NCBI RefSeq assembly: GCF_041897535.1
Contig: NZ_CP169217.1
Coordinates: 744,001 to 808,000 of the forward strand
Reading direction: 5' to 3'
Origin: Methylomicrobium lacus_A
GTDB taxonomy: Bacteria > Pseudomonadota > Gammaproteobacteria > Methylococcales > Methylomonadaceae
DNA: 64,000 nucleotides
Numbering within the stretch: position 1 is the stretch's first letter; each line of letters starts with the position of its first letter. The position numbers were made by a program, and so were the translations under genes. The notes under the pieces were generated by a model. It ran no database searches, was not told the DNA's origin, and worked only from the letters and a program-made list of their open reading frames with translations. Positions 7,881 to 18,227 of this stretch are shown here, piece by piece.

Positions 7881-10800
7881 TTAACCCAGTACCACCCGCA
7901 CCCGATGCAGTCGTCCGTCATCCTGCAAAATAATGCTATTGCCGTTTGGCTGGCGTTCTCCATCGAGTTCTATTGTGACCACACCGCGTGTCACTCCGTT
8001 AGGGTTCTCAACCGCGATTTCATAGCGCGTATTTTCGTGCTGATAAGAAATGCTGAAACTGCGCCAAGCCCTGGGGATACAGGGATCAAAGACCAATTGG
8101 CCGGCGCGGACCTGTAAGCCCAAGACCCATTCGACTCCGGCACGGTAATACCAACCCGCAGCCCCTGTGTACCAGGTCCAGCCGCCACGCCGCACGTGCG
8201 GTGGCTCGGCATAGATATCCGCCGCCAGCACATACGGCTCGACCTTGTAGGCGTAAACGCCGGTGCGGGTAGACGTACGCTTGATCGGATTGAGCATATG
8301 CAGCAATTCCGCGGCCTGATCCCCTTCACCGAGCATGGCATAGGCGATGACGGACCAGATCGCCGCGTGGGTATACTGCCCGCCGTTCTCCCGCACGCCT
8401 GGCGGATAGCTTTTGATATAACCGGGATCGCGCTCGGTCTTGTCGAAAGGCGGGGTGAACAGCAACACCAAATCGTCGCCGTAGCGAACGAGATATTCCC
8501 GCACCGAATTCATCGCCCGCCGCGCGCGCTCGTCCTCGGCGGCACCGGAAATGACCCCCCAGCTCTGCGCAATCGAATCGATGCGGCACTCGGCGTTGGC
8601 AGCAGAACCCAAGGGGCTGCCGTCATCGAAAAAGGCGCGCCGGTACCATGCACCGTCCCAGCCTTCCGCTTCCACGGCGGCTTTCAGTTGGGCGGCGTGT
8701 TCGCGCCAGCGGCTGGCACGCTCCTGCTCGCCCCTGCCCTCCGCCACTTGAGCGAATTCGGACAGCGTGGCGAGCAGAAACCAGGCCATCCAGACACTCT
8801 CCCCCCTGCCCTGGTTGCCGACCCGATTCATACCGTCATTCCAGTCGCCGCTCCCCATCAGGGGTAAACCGTGCGCCCCCGTTTTCAGGCTTAGGTCGAG
8901 CGCACGCGCGCAGTGCTCGAAAAGGCTCGCGTGCTGCATCGACGGGGTCGGTTCGTAATAGGCGTCATCCTGTTCCGGCTCAAGCTGAGGGCCCTCAAGA
9001 AACGGCACGACCTCCTCGAGCACGCCGGCATCGCCGCTTACCTTCACATAGTGAGAGACGACATAGGGCAACCAAACCCGGTCGTCGGAAAAATGGGTAC
9101 GCACCCCGCGGCCTGTGGGTGGATGCCACCAATGTTGCACATCACCCTCGACAAACTGGCGCGAAGCGGCGCGAAGAATGTGGGCGCGGGCCAGATCGGG
9201 CCCGGCGACCGCCAGTGCCATGCTGTCCTGCAGCTGGTCGCGAAAACCGAATGCCCCACCCACCTGATAGAACGCGGCCCGAGCCCACATCCGGCAACTC
9301 AGGGATTGATACAGCAGCCAGCGGTTCAGCAAGAGATCGAGCTCCCGGTCCGGCGTTTTCACCTGAATTTTGGCAAGCACTTGCTCCCACGACTGCTTCA
9401 CCCGGGTAAACGTTGTGGCTACCTTGGTTTCCCGGTAGCGCCGGACCAGTTCGCCGGCATGGGCGCGATCTTTGCCTTGCCCCAACAGGAAAACAATCTC
9501 GGCCCGCCCGTTGGGTTCGAGTTCGATGACCGTCTTCAGCGCCGCGCAAGGATCCAACCCTGCACCGACGCGTTTTTTCAGGGCCTTGGGGCTCAGCAAG
9601 CCTACCGGAGCATCCAGGCTGCCGTTAGGACCGATGAACTCAGTCCGGTTTGCAGTCCACCCGGTTTGCCGTCCGGCGAGATCGGCGAAAGCGATACGCT
9701 GGCCGAATTCCATGTCCCAGGGATTGACCGCAAACAGGGCCCCGGTTTCCGGGTCCATCTCGGTGATAACGTGAGAGGCGGTCACCGTGCGCGAAGAGCC
9801 GAGCACCCACTCCACGTAAGCCGCAACCGTCAGACGGCGGGTTCGCCCCGAAACATTCGTCAAGGTCAAAGACGAAATCTTGACCGGATCGTCCGGGCTG
9901 ACGAATTGCAGCAGGTTGCTATGTATCCCGTGGGAGGCATGCTCGAAACGACTATAGCCCTGCCCGTGGCGAATCACATAGCTCGTATTCTCGACCCGGA
10001 TCGGCAGAGCGGTCGGGCTCCACAATTCATTCGTTTCATCGTCACGCAAATAGAATACTTCGCCGGGTGGATCGCTGACCGGGTCGTTCGACCAGGGCGT
10101 CAGCTGGTTTTCGCGGCTGTTACCGCACCAGGTGCAGCCGCTGCCCAACTCCGACACCGTAAAGCCAAATTCGGCATTGGCGATCACATTGATCCAGGGG
10201 GCCGGCGTCCACTGGCCTTTATCGAGCACGATCACGTATTCGCGCCCGTCTTCGACAAAACCACCGAGCCCGTTAAAAAATTCGAGCGGAGGGAGAGACA
10301 ACGGTACCGAATCCATGCGGGGAGTGGTCAACGCTTTCGGCGCAACGAAAGCGGCCGCCGGCCTCTGGTGTCTCAACAGTTGTTCGGCCAACGTGCCGCG
10401 ATTGCTGGCCAGCACCGCGCGCGCGACCGTTTGCAGCATACGCCGTTCTTCGACCGAGAGCTGATCGCCGCGCAAGACAAAAATTGCGCCCTGAATTTTA
10501 TGTTCCTGATGAAACCAAAGCGCCTGTTTTTCCCGCACCATGCCCTCCAGCAAGGTCTGCAGGTCTCCAGCGTAAGAAAACTCTTTTTCATTCAAAATCA
10601 CGACGTCAGCGGCGAGGCCTTTCATGCGCCAATACTCGTGGGCGCGCAATAATTGTTCGACGAGGATTCGATCTTCCGGTTCTGATACGCGCAGCAACAC
10701 GATCGGGCGATCGCCCGAGATGCCATGCCGCCATAGCGAGGTGACATTCAACGTATTCAGCTGCATCATCCTGCCGGTTGGCCGAAGCGAAGGATCGGCG

Positions 10801-13800
10801 TAGACCAAGCGGTTGGCCAGATCCTGGAATAGCTGGGCTTCGTCGGGCTTGGTACGCAAATAATGCAGTTGCACATGGGCGTGAGTCCACGCCAGGGAAG
10901 ACACGCGGTCGAACGCCGCCGCGTTGTGATATTTGTCGGCCAGCTCCTCCAGACTCTGGCGTGACGCGGCGACCAGAGTAGTGAACGTGACGTGTTCGGT
11001 TGCGCCTGCCGCGATACGAATCCGCGTGCGCAAACTGAAAATCGGATCGAGAACCGAGCCGACCGTGTTGGTCAACGGGCGCCCATCCATCACCGCGATC
11101 GGCTCCCGCAGCGTATGCCCACGTCCGATAAAACGGGCCCGGTCGGTTTCGTATTGGAGACCGTCTCCGGCTCCGACACAGGCCAGCACATGCGCCGCCC
11201 AGAGGTTCGGGTCTCCTTCCGCACGCTGGCGCCGCTTTGCTATCAACGCACAGGCCTGGGGAAAATACTCGGTCCGGACGAACAGGTTGGAAAAAGCCGG
11301 ATGCGCGATGTCGGCCGGCAAGGGTGCGAGTACGATCTCCGCGTAGGAAGTGATCTCGATTTCCCGAGCCTGCATCCCGTTATTGGTCAGACTCAGGCGG
11401 CGGATTTCCGCATCATCCTCGGGCGAAACGAGGATCTCCAGCGTGCTGACCATGCTGCCGTCCGTGCGGATGATACGGGCGCGATCTTCGGCAAAAACCA
11501 CCTCGTAGTCATCGGGCGCCATCGTCGTCGGTTGATACCCGGCAGACCATACCTGGCCGGTTTCAATATCGCGCAGATAGATATAACTCCCCCAGGCATC
11601 CCGCGTCACGTCTTCGCGCCAGCGTGTTACGGCCAGATTCTGGCAAAGGCTGTAACCCGACCCGGCGGCCGTGATCATCACCGCGTAACGGCCGTTGGAG
11701 AGCAAGTGCGAGGAAGGGACCAACGATGTGGGCGAAGGTACGCGCCGGACGGGCGGCTGCGCCGATTCCTTGACTTCGGGAAGCTCCTTGAGGAATGGCA
11801 GGCAGAGGGTATCCGCGCCGCGCGGGATGCGTTCCTGCAGTAACAGCTCGGCAGACTGGATCAGCGGTGCCTGATGGAAGCGGTGGCGCATTCTACCGTC
11901 ATGGACTGCATTAGAGAAGGCCACCAGGGACATGCCCTGGTGGTGGGCCATGTAGCACCGCACCATCGCCATCCGCTGCCCACTTGCAAGCCGGATCGGG
12001 GTGAAATCCAGCGCTTCATAGAAGCCGAAGGGACCTAATGCGCCCTCCTTTTCCAGGCGCTGGAAGTTTTCCACGGCGGCATGCGGCAGATACATGGAAG
12101 CCAAAGCCGTCGCGTAAGGGGCAATGACCAGATCTTCACCGAGCCCTCGCTTCATTCCCAAGCCGGGTACCCCAAAAGCGGAATACTGATAGGTGAAGAA
12201 AAGATCGCGTACATTGAAAGCTGACTCGGAAACCCCCCACGGCACGCCGCGTTCTTTACCATATTCGATCTGCCGCTTCACGACCAGCCGGCAGGTCTGA
12301 TCGAGCAAACTGTAACGCGGCGTATAGGTCACCAGAGAAGGCATCAGATATTCGAACATCGATCCCGACCACGACAACAGCACGGTGCCATGCGCCGCAC
12401 GTGTCACCCTGCGCCCAAGGTGGAACCAGTGCAGGCTCGGCACATCACGCTTGGCGATCGCGATGAAACTGGAGAGGCGTGCCTCGGAGGCCAATAGATC
12501 GTAATAGCTGTCATCGAGCGCCCCTTCCGTCACCCGGTAACCCAGCGCAAACATATGCCGCGCCTCATCATAGAGGAAGCGGAAGTCCATTTCGTGGAAT
12601 AAGGCATCCAATTGTGCAGCCATGGCTTCCAGACGCTTCGTGAGCGTTTCGGCCTGCTCTCCGGCGCGCCGCAGCATCATCGACAGAGTTTCCTGTTCAC
12701 CAGACAAAGCCAAAGGCTCTTGTGGCAATGTCTCAAGGTGAGCCAAAGCCAATGCATAGGTGTCGGCTAAGTCACACAGGCGAGTATCGAGACTCAACTC
12801 TTTCCAAAACGCCTCAAGCTGAAGGCCTTGCACCTCCGTTTCGGCCCAAGCGTCCAGTTGGCCCGCAAAATGGATCCAGGGCACCAGACACTCCACATCG
12901 CGTACATGAGAACGAATGTCATCGCGCAGCAACGTAACCCACACGAGCACTTCGCTGTCGCCGGAATCGCCCCGTTCATCGGCATAGGCGCTTGCCAGAT
13001 CCTGTAGCGTGTCAACGCAGACCGTCAACTGCCCCCACAGGCGACTCCAGTCTTCGTAGTCCATAGGCTGGCTTCCCAAGAGTTCCCCTAGGGCTACGCC
13101 TTTTTGCCGCAGCTCTTTCAGACTCACGGTAAGCGTACGCCGGTCATCGGAAATGCTGGCGAGCGAATCCATGAGTAGTCGATGCGTATCCGAAAGGCCC
13201 ATCAACGCCGTGGAGAATGAAAGCGGTCGCCTCAAAGTTTCCCGGCATGTCTGGGCCAGCGCAAGCAAATGCCCAGCCAGGTTGCCGCTGTCAACGGTCG
13301 AAACATAACGGGGTTCCAGCATGTGCAGATCGCGGGTATCGTACCAATTGTAAAAATGGCCGTGCAGGCGCGGTAGCGCGATCAGCGTCTTCAGTGTAGC
13401 TTCGAGTCGGGCGACGGTATCACTCAAGCCTATCCAGCCGAAATCCCGGGCGCTTACCACGGACAACAGATACAGGCCGAAATTGGTGGGCGAACTGCGA
13501 TGGGCGATGACGGGTTGCGGGGTTTCCTGAAAATTATCGGGCGGTAGATAGTGCTCCTCCCGGGTCACGAAGGTCGTGAAAAAGCGCCAGATACGCCTTC
13601 CGATCAAGCGAAGTTGAACGCTATCCTCGGGCTGTAGCGTTTCAGCCAGATCCAGTTTGGGCGGAAGGCTCAATGCGCGGGCGATGACCGGCGCCAGCCA
13701 CCACAATAGCAGGAAGGGTGTCGCAAACCTGATGCCCGCCGGATTGAACAGCACGATTACGACACCGAAGGCAATGGCGACCGTAGACGAGATGCTCAGG

Positions 13801-16604
13801 GGGCGAATCAGATTCTTCATGGTATGACTTGCCGCTGCCTTTGCCTGCAGGGCGGTGGTCCATGTCAGCAGTCGACGCCGGGTAATGAACAGCCGAACTA
13901 GGGTTCTGACGATAGCGTCCGTCATCTGCCAGGCGTGCTGGGCAAGTAAGGTCAGCTCCACCAGACTGCTGCCTAATCCCCATAACACATTCTCACCCGT
14001 TGCGCGGAGATGGGTGACTAGCGAAGTGCCTCGACGGGGCAACGCGAACCCGCTTGTAATTGCCAGGATGGCGGGAAAAGCCAACGCCGTCAGGAAGAAA
14101 CCCATCAGGACCCCTTGCGGTGCATTCGGGATAGCCCAGGTTGCGACCAGTGCGGAAAAGGTTGCCGGGGCCGATAGGGATCGGCGTAAATTGTCGAGCA
14201 TCTTCCAGCGCCCGATCATCGGCATATCCTTGCCGCGAGGCCCGAAAATCCAGGGTAATAGCTGCCAATCACCGCGCGCCCAGCGGTGCTGCCGCGATGC
14301 CGCCACCTCGGCATGGGAAGGAAACTCTTCAAAAAACTCGATATCGCTCACCAGCGCGCAACGCGCAAATACGCTCTCGAACAAGTCATGACTGAGCTGG
14401 GTGTTTTCCGGCACGCGCCCGGCCAGAACGGCTTCAAACGCATCCACATCATATAAGCCCTTGCCGCTATAAGTGCCCAGTCCGAATAGATCCTGATAAA
14501 GTTCGGATACCGTGCTGGCGTAAGCGTCGGTGCCGGAAGCGCCGGCAAAAATCCGGTGAAACAGCGAACGTTCCTGCCGCTGCGGCAGGGTTGCCGTCAC
14601 GCGAGGCTGGATAATGCTGTAGCCATCCACGGCGCAATGGGTTTTCGGATCGATCACCGGCCGGTTCAGCGGATGGGCGGCCACACCCACCAATTGTGAT
14701 ACAACGCCCATGGGCAACTTGGTGTCGGCATCGAGGGTAAGCACATAACGAACACCGGAAGGCGCAGCCGCTGGCTTGCCATCGATCGGCAGAAAAGACG
14801 TATCGACAGCGCCGCGCAATAAGCGGTTAAACTCGTGCAACTTGCCGCGCTTGCGTTCCCAGCCCATCCACTTGCCTTCGGATGGATTCCACAAACGCCT
14901 GCGGTGAAACACAAAGAAGCGTTGGTCTCCATACCTGGCGTTGAGCGCCGCCACTCCGGCAGTGGCTATGCTCAGCAGCCGGGCGTCGTTCGGCATCGTT
15001 TCTCGCTCCGCATCGCTCCAATCCGACAACAAGGCAAAGCGCAACTGGCCGTTAGGATTGGACAGATAGCGGATCTCCATTTGCCCGAGCTGCTCCTTTA
15101 CTCCGGTCTCGGTCACGAACATTGTCGGCACGACGACGAACGTACTCAGCGCCTCGGGCACGCCGTCCTTCAGTTCGAGCCGTGGCAGGTGGCTCGGTGG
15201 AAGGCCTGCAATAATGAGCCGGTTAACGAGGCCGACCGCGATATCCGATGCGGGAAACACGCCGAATAAGGCAAGCAGGAACAATTGAAATCCGCCGACC
15301 CCTGCCGCTATACATGAGTTCAAGGGAAGTGCGAGCAACAGCCCTGTCAATAAGGCAAGACTAACCGCATAAGCGAGCCCCGCGTAGGCGACATAGGCAC
15401 GCAGCAGCCATTGTTTGAACGAAGGTCGAAAATCGACTTCCTTTTCGAACGCGTAGCGGCCGGCGCCGATCAAGTAATAGCCCGGATCCCGCTGTCGTGC
15501 GTCGGTTGAGTCTTGTTCACTGGCGCGTTGAACTTTGGCTATTACCCGGCGTGCGATCTCCACCTCCGCATGCGGAGAGCGTTTGGCGAGATCTTCGACG
15601 GCGTGGCGATAGCGGTCGCGTGTCAGAAAATCCATTACCCCATAGCCGTCGTGAGCGCGCAGGCGCTCGTCCACCAGGCTCGCGTCCTCGACGAACTGGG
15701 GCCATTCGAATGCGGAAATGGCGCGCATGCTGAGGATGATGTTGCGGACCGTCAGGTTATCGGCGATCTGGTCGGCGTGTTCCCGGTGCACGATTTCATC
15801 CAGACTGACACCTTGCTCGCTAAGCCATTCATTCAGATAATCGAGGGAGAGTTCGGCGCCAGGATGCGGGTCATGTAATCGCTGCAAGATCTGTACGGCG
15901 TATGCCTGCCGCAGCGAAGCGGCGGGTAATTCCGGCGCGGGGAGAGGCGATTCCAGTTTATCGGTTTGAGCGATGATTTGTTCGATCCGATCGACGAACT
16001 CGTCCGCCAGCTGGCGACCTGTTTGAGAACGCATGGTGCGAACCGCCAGACGGCGCAGATTTTCGACCAGCAACACGCGTAGGGTACTCGGTATCGCCCA
16101 AAGTTCACCGAGGGTGAGAGGATCGACGCTTTGATACGCCCGCACGAAAAGCGTCAGCAACTCCGGTGCAAAGCGGCTGTCGGTATGGGCCACCAAGGCC
16201 CAGGCGATGCCGTAGACGCGGGGATAGCCCTCGAGTACGCCTTCGGCCAACTTGGGCAGCGCCCGGTAATAACTTTCGGGCAAATCGACTTGGATGTCGC
16301 TGACCTGCTCCTGGATCACATGAAAATTATCCAGTAGCCATTCCGCCGCCGGCGTGATGGCGCGCTGCTGACTTACCGCCTTGGCGACGGCTTCATAGGC
16401 ATCGGCCAGCACCCGGCAATTCTCGCGCACCCGCGGGATCAGTTTGCGTCCTTGCTTGCGATCACTGACTTTTTGCGCTTGCGCCAAACTGACCGCATGC
16501 TGTTCGAGCCGTTCGGTGCTGAATAACTCGAAGCGGATGGGCGCCTCATCATTCCCCGGATGATCGATCCTAGCGTATCGCCTTTGTTCTCTCCGCTTCG
16601 CCAT
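7881..16604 (-). CDS. ndvB: Cyclic beta-1,2-glucan synthase (NdvB/ChvB-like)
   Basis: A 2907-residue membrane protein, near the usual length of about 2800-2900. Order: an N-terminal soluble part; a membrane cluster (about 400-470); a GT84 glycosyltransferase core with a LDADTKLP metal motif (about 619) and HRWARGDWQLLPW (about 768); further membrane helices (about 810-860 and 935-980); a glycoamylase-like domain (about 1470-1540); then GH94 phosphorylase-like modules ending in a catalytic domain with SGDWNDGMN (about 2583). In Rhizobium and Brucella this enzyme starts, extends, trims and cyclises beta-1,2-glucan from UDP-glucose for the periplasm, where it protects against low osmolarity. CGGAGAA precedes the ATG. 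It is GC-richer than the flanking small genes. The gene symbol is by homology only. Confidence 0.93.
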   Translation of the reverse strand: MAKRREQRRYARIDHPGNDEAPIRFELFSTERLEQHAVSLAQAQKVSDRKQGRKLIPRVRENCRVLADAYEAVAKAVSQQRAITPAAEWLLDNFHVIQEQVSDIQVDLPESYYRALPKLAEGVLEGYPRVYGIAWALVAHTDSRFAPELLTLFVRAYQSVDPLTLGELWAIPSTLRVLLVENLRRLAVRTMRSQTGRQLADEFVDRIEQIIAQTDKLESPLPAPELPAASLRQAYAVQILQRLHDPHPGAELSLDYLNEWLSEQGVSLDEIVHREHADQIADNLTVRNIILSMRAISAFEWPQFVEDASLVDERLRAHDGYGVMDFLTRDRYRHAVEDLAKRSPHAEVEIARRVIAKVQRASEQDSTDARQRDPGYYLIGAGRYAFEKEVDFRPSFKQWLLRAYVAYAGLAYAVSLALLTGLLLALPLNSCIAAGVGGFQLFLLALFGVFPASDIAVGLVNRLIIAGLPPSHLPRLELKDGVPEALSTFVVVPTMFVTETGVKEQLGQMEIRYLSNPNGQLRFALLSDWSDAERETMPNDARLLSIATAGVAALNARYGDQRFFVFHRRRLWNPSEGKWMGWERKRGKLHEFNRLLRGAVDTSFLPIDGKPAAAPSGVRYVLTLDADTKLPMGVVSQLVGVAAHPLNRPVIDPKTHCAVDGYSIIQPRVTATLPQRQERSLFHRIFAGASGTDAYASTVSELYQDLFGLGTYSGKGLYDVDAFEAVLAGRVPENTQLSHDLFESVFARCALVSDIEFFEEFPSHAEVAASRQHRWARGDWQLLPWIFGPRGKDMPMIGRWKMLDNLRRSLSAPATFSALVATWAIPNAPQGVLMGFFLTALAFPAILAITSGFALPRRGTSLVTHLRATGENVLWGLGSSLVELTLLAQHAWQMTDAIVRTLVRLFITRRRLLTWTTALQAKAAASHTMKNLIRPLSISSTVAIAFGVVIVLFNPAGIRFATPFLLLWWLAPVIARALSLPPKLDLAETLQPEDSVQLRLIGRRIWRFFTTFVTREEHYLPPDNFQETPQPVIAHRSSPTNFGLYLLSVVSARDFGWIGLSDTVARLEATLKTLIALPRLHGHFYNWYDTRDLHMLEPRYVSTVDSGNLAGHLLALAQTCRETLRRPLSFSTALMGLSDTHRLLMDSLASISDDRRTLTVSLKELRQKGVALGELLGSQPMDYEDWSRLWGQLTVCVDTLQDLASAYADERGDSGDSEVLVWVTLLRDDIRSHVRDVECLVPWIHFAGQLDAWAETEVQGLQLEAFWKELSLDTRLCDLADTYALALAHLETLPQEPLALSGEQETLSMMLRRAGEQAETLTKRLEAMAAQLDALFHEMDFRFLYDEARHMFALGYRVTEGALDDSYYDLLASEARLSSFIAIAKRDVPSLHWFHLGRRVTRAAHGTVLLSWSGSMFEYLMPSLVTYTPRYSLLDQTCRLVVKRQIEYGKERGVPWGVSESAFNVRDLFFTYQYSAFGVPGLGMKRGLGEDLVIAPYATALASMYLPHAAVENFQRLEKEGALGPFGFYEALDFTPIRLASGQRMAMVRCYMAHHQGMSLVAFSNAVHDGRMRHRFHQAPLIQSAELLLQERIPRGADTLCLPFLKELPEVKESAQPPVRRVPSPTSLVPSSHLLSNGRYAVMITAAGSGYSLCQNLAVTRWREDVTRDAWGSYIYLRDIETGQVWSAGYQPTTMAPDDYEVVFAEDRARIIRTDGSMVSTLEILVSPEDDAEIRRLSLTNNGMQAREIEITSYAEIVLAPLPADIAHPAFSNLFVRTEYFPQACALIAKRRQRAEGDPNLWAAHVLACVGAGDGLQYETDRARFIGRGHTLREPIAVMDGRPLTNTVGSVLDPIFSLRTRIRIAAGATEHVTFTTLVAASRQSLEELADKYHNAAAFDRVSSLAWTHAHVQLHYLRTKPDEAQLFQDLANRLVYADPSLRPTGRMMQLNTLNVTSLWRHGISGDRPIVLLRVSEPEDRILVEQLLRAHEYWRMKGLAADVVILNEKEFSYAGDLQTLLEGMVREKQALWFHQEHKIQGAIFVLRGDQLSVEERRMLQTVARAVLASNRGTLAEQLLRHQRPAAAFVAPKALTTPRMDSVPLSLPPLEFFNGLGGFVEDGREYVIVLDKGQWTPAPWINVIANAEFGFTVSELGSGCTWCGNSRENQLTPWSNDPVSDPPGEVFYLRDDETNELWSPTALPIRVENTSYVIRHGQGYSRFEHASHGIHSNLLQFVSPDDPVKISSLTLTNVSGRTRRLTVAAYVEWVLGSSRTVTASHVITEMDPETGALFAVNPWDMEFGQRIAFADLAGRQTGWTANRTEFIGPNGSLDAPVGLLSPKALKKRVGAGLDPCAALKTVIELEPNGRAEIVFLLGQGKDRAHAGELVRRYRETKVATTFTRVKQSWEQVLAKIQVKTPDRELDLLLNRWLLYQSLSCRMWARAAFYQVGGAFGFRDQLQDSMALAVAGPDLARAHILRAASRQFVEGDVQHWWHPPTGRGVRTHFSDDRVWLPYVVSHYVKVSGDAGVLEEVVPFLEGPQLEPEQDDAYYEPTPSMQHASLFEHCARALDLSLKTGAHGLPLMGSGDWNDGMNRVGNQGRGESVWMAWFLLATLSEFAQVAEGRGEQERASRWREHAAQLKAAVEAEGWDGAWYRRAFFDDGSPLGSAANAECRIDSIAQSWGVISGAAEDERARRAMNSVREYLVRYGDDLVLLFTPPFDKTERDPGYIKSYPPGVRENGGQYTHAAIWSVIAYAMLGEGDQAAELLHMLNPIKRTSTRTGVYAYKVEPYVLAADIYAEPPHVRRGGWTWYTGAAGWYYRAGVEWVLGLQVRAGQLVFDPCIPRAWRSFSISYQHENTRYEIAVENPNGVTRGVVTIELDGERQPNGNSIILQDDGRLHRVRVVLG

Positions 16605-16735
16605 GGTTTTATTCTCCGAGCCTAAATTAAAGCTTCCTGCCTCGCAAAGCGGATAGAGTCTTTCTCACACTGTAATGAGGCGACTCGTATCGGCTTTGAC
16701 TCAGAAAGTGAAAACGGAACGGTAAACTATTAAGG

Positions 16736-16894
16736 CTATAGGATGCCCAATAAGACCAGAACCAGTAAGATGATCAAGATCGTCCCGAGCCCTCCGGTGG
16801 GGCCATAACCCCACCCCCGGCTGTGTGGCCAGACTGGAATGACGCCAACGAGAAGAAGGATGAGAATGATGAGTAAAAGTGTGCCAACTGACAT
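16736..16894 (-). CDS. DUF3309 small membrane protein
   Basis: A 52-residue protein starting MSVGTLLLIILILLLVGVIP, then PVWPHSRGWGYGPTGG and a second hydrophobic helix ending LVLLGIL. This two-helix layout with the WPHSxxWGYGPxGG turn is diagnostic of DUF3309. AGGAGAG lies just upstream of the ATG. Function unknown; such genes often cluster with other small stress proteins, as here. It lies 131 bases before (in its own direction) the cyclic glucan synthase gene. Confidence 0.88.
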   Translation of the reverse strand: MSVGTLLLIILILLLVGVIPVWPHSRGWGYGPTGGLGTILIILLVLVLLGIL

Positions 16895-16976
16895 GGTAGC
16901 TCTCCTGCTAGACAAAGAAAGTTAATCTGAAATCGGTTCCGAAACTGCGCGGCCTTGGCGCCTCCGGCACCACTCC

Positions 16977-17093
16977 TCATACGAGGCTTTGGCGTATAAG
17001 GCCCAACAGACCCACGACGTTCAAATACACGGCCACGAAATAACTGAAAACTTTCGATGCCCGCATATAATAAGGTTCGGTCGCGATAGTCAG
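16977..17093 (-). pseudogene. Decayed DUF3096-like small membrane protein gene
   Basis: The frame reads TIATEP, skips the usual first helix, then gives a helix YFVAVYLNVVGLLGLIR that closely matches DUF3096 proteins. Compared with the second copy at 44935-45077, the start codon is CTG instead of ATG and the GGAGGG ribosome binding site is lost, while the bases around TATCGCGA-CGAACC are kept. About 20 residues are missing inside. It is therefore a relic. The upstream palindromic element at 17141-17172 is still conserved. Confidence 0.6.
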
Positions 17094-17140
17094 GGTAGTA
17101 TTGCTTAAGTAAAAAAACTTCAGAGACAGAATGGCATTAA

Positions 17141-17172
17141 GATCGGACGCAGTCTGTACACTATCGTACATA
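17141..17172 (-). promoter_or_regulatory. Conserved upstream element of decayed DUF3096 copy A
   Basis: Contains GATCGGACG followed by TGTAC-ACTATC-GTACATA, a 5-bp inverted repeat with a 6-base spacer. The same block, GATCGGACG then TGTAC-N6-GTACATA, stands upstream of the other DUF3096 relic at 45109-45142. Such retention suggests a transcription-factor or sigma-factor site. Confidence 0.5.
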
Positions 17173-17318
17173 ATGACTCTGTCGGCGACTCCTGAAGCCC
17201 TGACTCGGGCAAAGCCGCATAGGCTGCAATTGTCCTTTGTCTTGACTCCAAGAATTAATATAAATTGATGAGATGGATTCAAAAATTCCGCGTAATCCTC
17301 TAATTTCTCCCGGGAGTC

Positions 17319-18074
17319 GTGACCCCTTTGAACACGCTTAATGACCACGAACTTCTGGTAGCGAACCGGAATTTCTATGAGCCCCTCTGGCGTGATGCCC
17401 AACTGGTTGAACCGGAGCATTTCAACACTTGGCCATTGATCAGCCCGCTGGCGGCCAAGGCGACTCGTCGCCTGGAAGTGGCGCCCGGGTTACGGCCACG
17501 GTTGCCCGTTGACGGCACGGATTTTGTCGACATCAGTATGAATGCGTTGACAAAACTGGCCGCCTGCGGAGGGAGACCGGTGATGTCCCCCATTGGCAGA
17601 TTGCCCTTTGCCGACGGAACCTTTGATTTGTTGTGTGCCCTCGATATTATCGAGCACGTGGATGATGATCGGAGGGCCATGGCGGAATTGGCGCGTGTCG
17701 CCGCAAAGGGTGCAACCCTGTTGCTGTCAATGCCGCTGCATCCCGAGATGTGGACGCCTTTTGACGATTTCGTCGGCCATCGACGACGCTATGAACCGAA
17801 GGAGATCCAGACGCTGTTGCAACATCATGGCTTTACCATAGAACGGAGTGCCGTCTTCGGCATGCAGCCCAGTTCCTCATGGTTGCTGGATCTCGGTATG
17901 TGGTTTTTGACACATCGCCGGGAGAAAGCCATGAAGTGGTATAACCGGATCATGCCGTATACGATACGTTTGCAAAGCCCCCTCCAGCTTCATGAAGGCC
18001 TGATCAATACGGATGGGGTCGGCGAAATCCTGATCGTCTGCCGCAAGGGCATGTTTCCCGGTAATACTCGATAA
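17319..18074 (+). CDS. SAM-dependent methyltransferase (class I)
   Basis: A 251-residue protein with a class I (Methyltransf_11-type) core. The SAM-binding strand is LEVAPGLRPRLP (about 51-62, normally LEVGPG), an acidic VDIS follows, and the motif FDLLCALDIIEHVDDD (about 104-119) precedes the strand TLLLSMPLHP. The substrate is unknown; the C-terminal part (HRRRYEPKEIQTLLQHHGF) is common in enzymes acting on cell-surface or quinone-like molecules. The start is a GTG with GGGAG unusually close (2-base spacing), so an internal start is possible. It stands alone, facing away from the DUF3096 relic. Confidence 0.8.
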   Translation: MTPLNTLNDHELLVANRNFYEPLWRDAQLVEPEHFNTWPLISPLAAKATRRLEVAPGLRPRLPVDGTDFVDISMNALTKLAACGGRPVMSPIGRLPFADGTFDLLCALDIIEHVDDDRRAMAELARVAAKGATLLLSMPLHPEMWTPFDDFVGHRRRYEPKEIQTLLQHHGFTIERSAVFGMQPSSSWLLDLGMWFLTHRREKAMKWYNRIMPYTIRLQSPLQLHEGLINTDGVGEILIVCRKGMFPGNTR

Positions 18075-18227
18075 GGTCTGGCGCTATAGGATTACTGCTT
18101 TGATGATGAGACAAAATACCCGCTGATTAAGTATTTGCACTAATTGTAAATTATCTTTTTTTTTCATATCGTAGAAGTCAGCACTCAAGGGGCGCGCTAT
18201 AGCCATGAACGATGAAGGAGAGAGACC

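Noticed and set aside
8913..10652. A 579-residue open frame antisense to the cyclic glucan synthase gene
   Set aside because: The opposite strand codes GH94 motifs without break. GC-rich genes produce long antisense frames; this one has no domain or ribosome binding site.
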